The notes under the pieces were generated by a model. It made no database searches, was not told the origin of the DNA, and saw only the letters and a list, made by a program, of their open reading frames with translations. From NCBI GenBank assembly GCA_002395085.1, contig DGVV01000158.1, positions 1 through 6,112 on the forward strand: a stretch of 6,112 nucleotides of DNA, in the 5' to 3' direction. Made by a program: the position numbers and the translations under genes. Shown here piece after piece: positions 6,060-6,112 of this stretch. The number at the start of each line of letters is the position of its first letter. The stretch's first letter is position 1. The stretch comes from Ruminococcus sp. UBA4275. Its GTDB lineage: Bacteria; Bacillota; Clostridia; Oscillospirales; Ruminococcaceae.

Positions 6060-6107
6060 TGAGGGCTCCGCCCTCAAACTCCCGCTTAAGGGTCACTGAC
6101 CCTTAAG
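6060..6107. repeat. Two tandem perfect palindromes with 3-base loops
   Basis: TGAGGGC (6060-6066) pairs with GCCCTCA (6070-6076) around TCC; CTTAAGGGTC (6085-6094) pairs with GACCCTTAAG (6098-6107) around ACT. Neither is followed by a T-run in the visible sequence. The two are 8 bases apart and lie 5 bases beyond the nested repeat. They look like part of a repetitive intergenic block that continues past the window edge. Confidence 0.55.
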
Positions 6108-6112
6108 AATCC

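Noticed and set aside
5896..6107. CRISPR array
   Set aside because: The palindromes differ from one another and there are no regular direct repeats with unique spacers.

Overview
The window looks like the chromosome of a Gram-positive, fibre-degrading gut or rumen Clostridium-relative, most likely a cellulosome-forming Ruminococcus (R. champanellensis / R. flavefaciens type). The reasons are a secreted multimodular glycoside hydrolase with a dockerin, strong AGGAGG-type ribosome binding sites, textbook sigma-A promoters in AT-rich gaps, and GC-rich coding sequence. The genus is inferred; no rRNA or other marker gene is present.

Layout. Positions 1-76 hold the cut end of an interspersed repeat and a small GC hairpin. 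Positions 77-871 (minus) encode an AraC-family regulator. The 276-bp gap 872-1147 holds two back-to-back near-consensus promoters, one for the regulator and one for the enzyme gene, with small palindromes between and inside them. Positions 1148-3898 (plus) encode a 916-residue secreted enzyme: signal peptide, beta-sandwich-like domain, SGNH esterase, dockerin, Asp/Pro linker, CBM35-like module and GH26 beta-mannanase. A strong intrinsic terminator (3912-3955) closes this unit. A perfect promoter (3998-4026) then drives a compact operon: a three-zinc-ribbon protein of unknown function (4075-4659), ispD (4666-5364) and ispF (5366-5893). The last 220 bp contain no gene but a dense series of palindromes. 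One is a 94-bp nested inverted repeat whose core is an intrinsic terminator reading on the minus strand.

How it fits together. The left half looks like a regulated mannan-use unit: the regulator probably senses a carbohydrate and controls the divergent esterase/mannanase, which would remove acetyl groups from mannan and cut its backbone while docked to a cellulosome scaffold. The right half is housekeeping: IspD and IspF carry out two steps of the MEP isoprenoid pathway, and the zinc-ribbon gene shares their transcript. The least explained parts are the palindrome cluster at the right end, the 15-bp perfect inverted repeat shared by the two ends of the window, and the zinc-ribbon protein.
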